Shown: in pieces, positions 58,661-64,000 of the stretch | Numbering within the stretch: the first letter of the stretch is position 1 | Layout: each line of letters opens with the position of its first letter | NCBI GenBank assembly: GCA_949825025.1 | Contig: OX463786.1 | Location: forward strand, 11,956,387 to 12,020,386 | DNA from: Siphlonurus alternatus | Taxonomy: Eukaryota > Arthropoda > Insecta > Ephemeroptera > Siphlonuridae | DNA length: 64,000 nucleotides | Reading direction: 5' to 3' | Notes under the pieces: model-generated | Told to the model about the DNA's origin: nothing | What the model saw: the letters and a program-made list of their open reading frames with translations, nothing else | Database searches by the model: none | Program-made: the position numbers and the translations under genes

Positions 58661-59934
58661 CTCAGTGTTTTCAGTATAAGCTCGAGGGGACGAAACTTCA
58701 GTGAGTTTCCTCACGTCTTTCTTTCTGACACGTCAAATATTGCACCAGTAAAATACGCAGCAAAAGGTGAGAATTCCTCGAATGTTAGGAATATTTCACC
58801 GGTGGATTTTGTCTGGAAAAATGTGGTTTAATATATTCTCCAACAAAAATAAATAGTGGAAGTTAAATAAATTTTATATTTCTACACATGAAGTAAAGAA
58901 AAGATTTCATTACAATAATTCTTGCATTTTGTTTTAATACTGCATGAAGTTAATTTTGGATTTCAAAACAATCATTAAATTATTAATCTCCTTAGTGACA
59001 TGAAAATTTTCTAATTATTCTCAATGTCGAGGTAATAATTATATAACGTAAATTACTGACAATATACATAGATATTATGTACATAAAAACTATTTGATAA
59101 TTTTTATTTTTTGAAATAAATATACAAATGTATATTGAATTAAAAAAAAATACATTTAAAATTGCTTTGTGTATTAAAATATTATTAAATACTTCTCTGT
59201 TAATATTTCTGCGTAATTTTGAATCGCACAACGAAACATCTCCAAGGCAGTTACCTGAAACAAAAAATAAAACATTGTGTTAAACACATGTTTCCAATTA
59301 TTACAAAATATTTTTAAAAAGGTAAATTTTTAGAGTTAATTAAGCTTCTAAAATAACTCTTAAAGACATCACGAAAGTCACTAACTATTTTGTTACTTAT
59401 TATTTCATTTTATTATATTTCTCTCATGAGTACATAAATAATAAGTCAAAGAAAGGAAATTCACAAACAGTCCAATAAGAACAAGTCACTTCCCGAAGGT
59501 TGTGTAGCGAATCCCTGTAAACACACAATAAAAAGAAAATAAACAATTAATGAAATAACAAATAATAGCTAACAAACCAGAGAAAATAAATAAGCATAAT
59601 ATCGTTTTACATTTGTCCAATTTACATACTAAGCATATTTGCCTTTAATTTTGTATAAAATAATGAACCATTCAAGAATCTAATGTCAAGAAGATTGATC
59701 TCAAAGAGACAGATGTTTGCAATACTATATATAAAAAAGAGTACTCAGTCTAGCCTCAAGAATGGTTAAACCCTCTAATACCATTAAAATCATGTTGCAA
59801 AACACTCCCTGACGACTTCATAATCACGCAAACATTATGGGGAAAAAATTTGTATGACTGTGATATCCTATATACGTAAAATAATATATAAATAATAAAT
59901 ATATAACACAATTTTTTTTTTTTTAAAAAAAAAG
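58661..59934. other. AT-rich sequence with two weak exon-like spots
   Basis: On the minus strand TTTTTTGTTTCAG at about 59256 and TATTGTGTGTTTACAG at about 59516 are good acceptor shapes. The sequence after each gives short open stretches (ALEMFRCAIQNYAEILTEK and DSLHNLREVTCSYWTVCEF) with no match I know and no good donor. I do not call exons. Confidence 0.35.
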
Positions 59935-60085
59935 GATACACTCCTATACTGGGTAGAGATAAGGTAGGTAAAGATTGGTGGTCACGGTCTATTACGAGTC
60001 CTAGCATTCACTAAGGTGAGACTGAGGGAACCGTGGAAAACCTCAGTCAGGACGCACACCTCTACTTTTTTTCAATGGATTTAAC
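59935..60085 (-). repeat. SINE body fragment (shared central core), headless
   Basis: On the minus strand GACTGAGGTTTTCCACGGTT, CCCTCAGTCTCACCTTAGTG, AATGCTAGGACTCG and GACCGTGACCACCA. Closest to 31868-32100. Confidence 0.7.
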
Positions 60086-60102
60086 TATCAATCCTTATAC
60101 AC

Positions 60103-60207
60103 TACGTTTACATGACGGTGTTTAATGCGTATTCGTTGACGACGGATAATGTTATTCTTATGAGGCGTCGTCAACGAATACGCATTAAACACCGTCATGT
60201 AAACGTA
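60103..60207. mobile_element. perfect 42-bp-arm hairpin element
   Basis: The 42-base arm beginning TACGTTTACATGACGGTGTT is followed by 21 bases (GATAATGTTATTCTTATGAGG minus edge bases) and the arm's exact complement. Total 105 bp. No mismatch was found between the arms, which suggests a young insertion or active correction. A diverged relative may lie at about 8600-8665. Confidence 0.85.
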
Positions 60208-60597
60208 ATGATATGTTGAAAGTCTTCAAACAGAGCAGTAGTAAGTTTCCTGATATTCCAAGGTGTACACCAAACATTTATAATAAATATGAAACTTTAT
60301 ATTATGAGTTAAAATTAAATTGATTATTATTAAAAACTATTTTTACAAAGAAAATATCTAAAATTTAATGTATAAATCTTAACTAATTTAAAAGTAAAAT
60401 GATGCCAAGATTGATATCTGCATGGTTTTAATTAAGAATAGTAGGTTAAGACCATATAGATATATTCTAACTAGAAACTCCTATTAAGAAATTAGACTAT
60501 ATAAATAATAGGTAAGCATTTACCATAGAAAGTTGACATGATAAGTGGAGTAGTTTTAATATTTGTTATTTTTTAATATACGAAATATAGTCGTCAT
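60208..60597. other. AT-rich sequence, nothing recognised
   Basis: No supported feature. Confidence 0.5.
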
Positions 60598-60666
60598 AGA
60601 AGGTTCAGCAGCCAGTTTATTTCCTTATGACAAGTTGTTTCCATTCGACTGGTTACTGAACCTTCT
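60598..60666. repeat. short inverted-repeat element, 19-bp arms
   Basis: AGAAGGTTCAGCAGCCAGT faces ACTGGTTACTGAACCTTCT with two mismatches, 31 bases apart. Confidence 0.7.
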
Positions 60667-60844
60667 AAGATAATTCCTGGCATGGAAAACCAAACCACAT
60701 TAATTGTCAAAATTGTAATTAAGATAATCTCTGAATTATAAAGGTTAATATACAAGCTTTTACGTTTGGTTCTGGCTTAGTAATGCGTCGCTCTGATTGG
60801 TCAGATTATTTGGTTCATTCTTCTCTCACTTCATTTGCCCTTCC

Positions 60845-61131
60845 AAGTTGAAAACTTTTTTTTAAGTGTATATATTTTTTTTTTTACTTTTAATGTCTCT
60901 CTACTCGCCTTTTTCCCTCCTATTTTGCACCTTTTCAGAGGAAAAAAGAGAGACAAAGACGAGATTACGCCTTCTTTCCTCTTTTGAGCATAAAATTTTA
61001 AAAATATTATCTCAATTTCATCCTAACTTTGCCCGAAGAGGAAATACGATGTGTTTTTGAGGTAAAAAGGGGTATTAAATTAAATTAAATTACGTTTAGA
61101 TGAGTTGAAGACGAATTTTTTCAAGTAGGTC
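60845..61131 (-). mobile_element. MITE family B, reverse copy
   Basis: Left end CCAAGTTGAAAACTT and right end TTTTTTCAAGTAGG; inner TTTTGCACCTTTTCAGAGGA, GACGAGATTACGCCTTC, TTTCATCCTAACTTTGCCCG and a truncated TTACGTTTAGATGAGTTGAA. Confidence 0.75.
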
Positions 61132-61200
61132 TGGATCTTCAAAGACTAAAACTCGATCCATTGAAATTTGGTGTCATTCAAAGCTCGTAACAACTCAAAG

Positions 61201-61418
61201 TACAGTAAGATTAATTTAACATTTCTTCCGGAAGTAGCCGGAAGTGTGAAGTTTGCAGTTCTTCTGTTTGTAATTCAGTTTTGAAACTTTACAGAATGGT
61301 TTGAAGTAAAAGTACTAACCTATGTGTGAAATTGTAACACTGAAATACGAATAGGAAGACCAGAAATCTTCCACTTCCGGCTACTTTCGGAAGGAATATC
61401 ATGTAAATTTGACTGTAG
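61201..61418. mobile_element. TACAGTC MITE (family D), best-preserved copy
   Basis: Opens TACAGTAAGATTAATTTAAC and closes ATGTAAATTTGACTGTA. The facing segments are CTTCCGGAAGTAGCCGGAAG and CACTTCCGGCTACTTTCGGA. The middle CCTATGTGTGAAATTGTAAC matches the other two copies. Confidence 0.85.
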
Positions 61419-62764
61419 CTCATCTGTAAGGTATTTAACATCTATTTTAAAACCTCTATGGCTAAGAGATGTCGAGAGATTATCTGAACAGCTGTTACCT
61501 CTCGCAGTATATTGTCACTCTCTTACAGTTTCTATCAGACACCATCTCTTACTTATGAGAAGAGGTGCTATATATGTGAAGATTGTGTAATTAATTACTA
61601 GAGATGATTATTATAAAATTATAGTCAAATTCATTGAATATTTTCATGCATAGTTTATTCATTTAAAATTAAATTGTAATTGACATAGTTAGATCTCATT
61701 CATTGCTCTTTTTAAAGTATTAATTAAAGATTTTTTTTTGTTGATGCAAAATCAAGTAATATTTTTTTTCATAAGAGCTATTTTTCTTATCTTTTGTGCG
61801 TGCAAAAAAAAAAATGAATGTAAATTTTATAGTTCAGTTATACATATTACAGTCTGATAATTCAAGACAGATAACTGTACTGTATAGGAATATAAACCTT
61901 AAATATTATGTGCATAAGAATCAATATAATTTGATTTTTTTTGTAGTTATCTGATATGCATTCTAAAACGACGATATCACAATATCAAAGAATTGATTTA
62001 TAAATTTTAATAGTGTTCTAAAAATCAATTGCTTATGTTTTGAGAAAATTCAAGGTATTCATTTCTTCACAACTAGTTTTCGTCTAATAAAATTAATTTT
62101 TTTTTTTAAATTAAGTCAGATTTTATTTCAAATTTTGTACACCGCCTTTTTCTTGAAGTTTAAACTCCTTTACAAGTCTTATTAAAACAAATGGATCTTC
62201 AATTCTGAGATCTCATCTTTAAGAATATCTAATGCTCATTAGGAACCACCTTGCACTTTCGATTTAATCTGATTGGACTATCAAATTAGCTCCTCTCAAG
62301 AAACAGCTGATTTTAGTCAAGTTACGACACAGAGAACTGATCATCGGCGTCACATCTGACGATTTTCTCTTTTTTTGTTTGTACGTCTTTTTTTACGCCA
62401 AGAGAGAAGATTTTGAGATAATCTTTGACACCATCTGACAAGCTGTTGCACTTCTGATCTTTTTATGGAACAAAAGACACTTCACAATTATATTATCAAA
62501 CTTTATCCGTAGTGCAGTTCCTTCAATTTGTAGCTAACATTGTTAACTGAGAACTTTTTTACAGTATATCTTTACAACATTCTTCCACTATATACACAGA
62601 TTATATGGAAAATATGAAGCTAGAAATTGCTCATTGTTGGCAATAAAGCTAAGGGCTTAATTATATGATAAAAAATATATAAAACATAACCTTGAATTAC
62701 ATATTTCACTCTCAATGTTTTGCAATTAAATGATTTTGGTAAAAAAAAATATATACAAAAATTC
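61419..62764. other. AT-rich sequence, nothing recognised
   Basis: No supported feature. Confidence 0.5.
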
Positions 62765-62825
62765 AAATTAATTTAGTTCTCAAATTAATTTGAATTTTTA
62801 ATTAGTTTGAGAACTAAATTAATTT
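62765..62825. repeat. AT-rich hairpin, 20-bp perfect arms
   Basis: AAATTAATTTAGTTCTCAAA and its exact complement, 21 bases apart. Confidence 0.8.
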
Positions 62826-62934
62826 AATTACAGCTTTTTTTCAATATAATGAATATTACTTTACCATAATCATGACACCCGTGCGCAATACATTTTATTT
62901 GTTTGAATTTTTCGCAACTTCAAGAGTGGTGAAA

Positions 62935-63086
62935 TTATAGGTCTGTTCGTAAACCTTGCTCGGTGTACTCTGAGCAAGTTTACGAACAAAAATCGTGACG
63001 TCATTCGCACTGCACTCCCTACCCCACCCTCTGAGCTAGTGTAAGAAAGTGGTGTGAACGTGTAGGGTTTACTAACAGACCTATAA
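62935..63086. mobile_element. MITE with TTATAGGTCTGTT ends
   Basis: Opens TTATAGGTCTGTTCGTAAAC and closes GTTTACTAACAGACCTATAA. About 150 bp, with a CGTGACGTCATTCGC motif inside. It supplies much of a 142-codon minus-strand frame (62870-63298), which I therefore reject as a gene. Confidence 0.8.
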
Positions 63087-63161
63087 TAACTGGAATCCGA
63101 AACTATAATAGTTACACGAACCAGATAAAAACACAGAACTCTTGTAACCTGCATGGTGACC

Positions 63162-63420
63162 AAATGCACCAAGGATTTTGTATGTATGGATAGATGATGG
63201 TACTGCCGTCGGTAAGGCATAGTCGTGAGGAGGAATTGGGTGGCGGTTACAACAGTAACCAATGGGATGTCCGCCATCTTACGTTGGGGAGCTTCCATAT
63301 AGTTTACAATGCAGATGGTTGCGCTCGGTCGCCATCTTACGTTGGAGATTTGCCTCAGTAGCTCTAATGCTGTTGGTATAGATATAACCTATCCATACAT
63401 ACAAAATCCTTGAAATGCAT
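63162..63420. mobile_element. inverted-repeat element with ~30-bp ends
   Basis: CAAGGATTTTGTATGTATGG followed by ATAG at the left is exactly complemented near 63389-63412. Inside, CGCCATCTTACGTTGG occurs twice in direct orientation (63271 and 63332). Confidence 0.65.
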
Positions 63421-64000
63421 TGATGGTTGATGATAAAACAGCTGAATTTTGAACTCCCGAGAAGATTCAATAAAATTAAATTTTCGTAAATAAACTTTCC
63501 ATATTTTACCAATATAAATTAAACTCAACTCAACTAGAAACTTAAGCAATATACCTGATATATACCTATTGTTTTCAAGTATATAACTTGATTAAAATAT
63601 AATAAAATTATATACACTGTGAATGGCCTACTATGTAAAATGTGAAAGGAAATTTCAAACTTTGTATATAAAATAAGGTTGTGTTTGAAGTAATTTGAAG
63701 TAGTTCTAACATTTTGTAAAGTGTGTAAAATGTTCACAAAGTTTAAGTAAAATACAGAAGTTTACGAGTTCATAAAATTATTATAATATTCGCTTAAAAT
63801 GACTAGCGTGTCAGAATCATTATTCAGTTTTGTATTCAATAGGAGAAACATTATGCAAATATTTATATTTCTACAATAATAATACATATTATAAAGTTAA
63901 ATGTAAAGGGTTAATGACACCATTGGCAGCCGTTGATCATTATTTTTCGATGATAAACTTAAAATATTTTTAATTTTTAACCTAAAGATACAGGACAAAT
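63421..64000. other. AT-rich sequence, nothing recognised
   Basis: Small frames on the minus strand are AT-driven; no supported feature. Confidence 0.5.

Noticed and set aside
58992..59530. Minus-strand exons after good acceptor-like sequences.
   Set aside because: The open stretches are short, no convincing donors follow, and the predicted peptides match nothing I recognise, including the missing KChIP exon.
61440..61500. The missing upstream KChIP exon, because of a minus-strand HRGFK.
   Set aside because: The flanking residues do not fit the family, there is no donor after the motif, and the frame runs into a MITE.
62870..63298. A 142-codon minus-strand gene, the second longest frame in the window.
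   Set aside because: It runs through one MITE and into a second inverted-repeat element and has no recognisable domain.

Overview
The window is a piece of an AT-rich, intron-rich, repeat-laden animal genome, almost certainly an arthropod and most likely an insect. The only clear host gene is spread over four small minus-strand exons with proper GT/AG borders. Its protein is the arthropod form of the Kv channel-interacting protein (KChIP) family, close to what I recall of Drosophila CG5890. Long introns, (GA)n microsatellites, dozens of small inverted-repeat elements and SINEs with 5S-rRNA-like and tRNA-like heads all fit a mid-to-large insect genome. I cannot fix the order or species from sequence alone.

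Left part (1-17.8 kb): the KChIP-like gene runs right to left. Exons lie at 17758-17827, 11493-11563, 7579-7743 and 5590-5700 and encode residues from the disabled EF-hand 1 through EF-hand 4. The last coding exon is beyond the left edge. The N-terminal exons were not found in the 46 kb to the right, so they are either very far upstream or too divergent to see. The introns are packed with small non-autonomous elements, and three of the four exons have one within about 60 bp of a splice site.

Middle part (17.9-43.3 kb): no host gene was recognised. It holds MITE-like inverted-repeat elements, 5S-headed SINEs, four long GA tracts across the wider window, a degenerate repeat array rich in ACTTAAGT (29.0-29.6 kb), a 5'-truncated non-LTR retrotransposon reverse-transcriptase fragment (37.1-38.2 kb), and a small GC-rich patch with a possible promoter or LTR (38.6-39.5 kb).

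Right-centre (43.3-55.3 kb): a sharply bounded island, visibly richer in G+C and CpG than everything around it. Its first 3.4 kb is unrecognised sequence with strong GC hairpins and local tandem duplications. The rest is a satellite array of about 18 monomers of about 446 bp, organised as four nearly identical 1784/1785-bp higher-order repeats (each A-B-C-D), then two more divergent monomers and a short CA-rich tail. This island is the most unusual part of the window. Each monomer also carries intron-like splice signals and an X-box-like motif.

Right part (55.3-64 kb): AT-rich again, with more MITEs, a perfect 42-bp-arm hairpin and SINE fragments; no host exon could be supported. Most short reading frames in the window are chance or repeat-derived and are left out.
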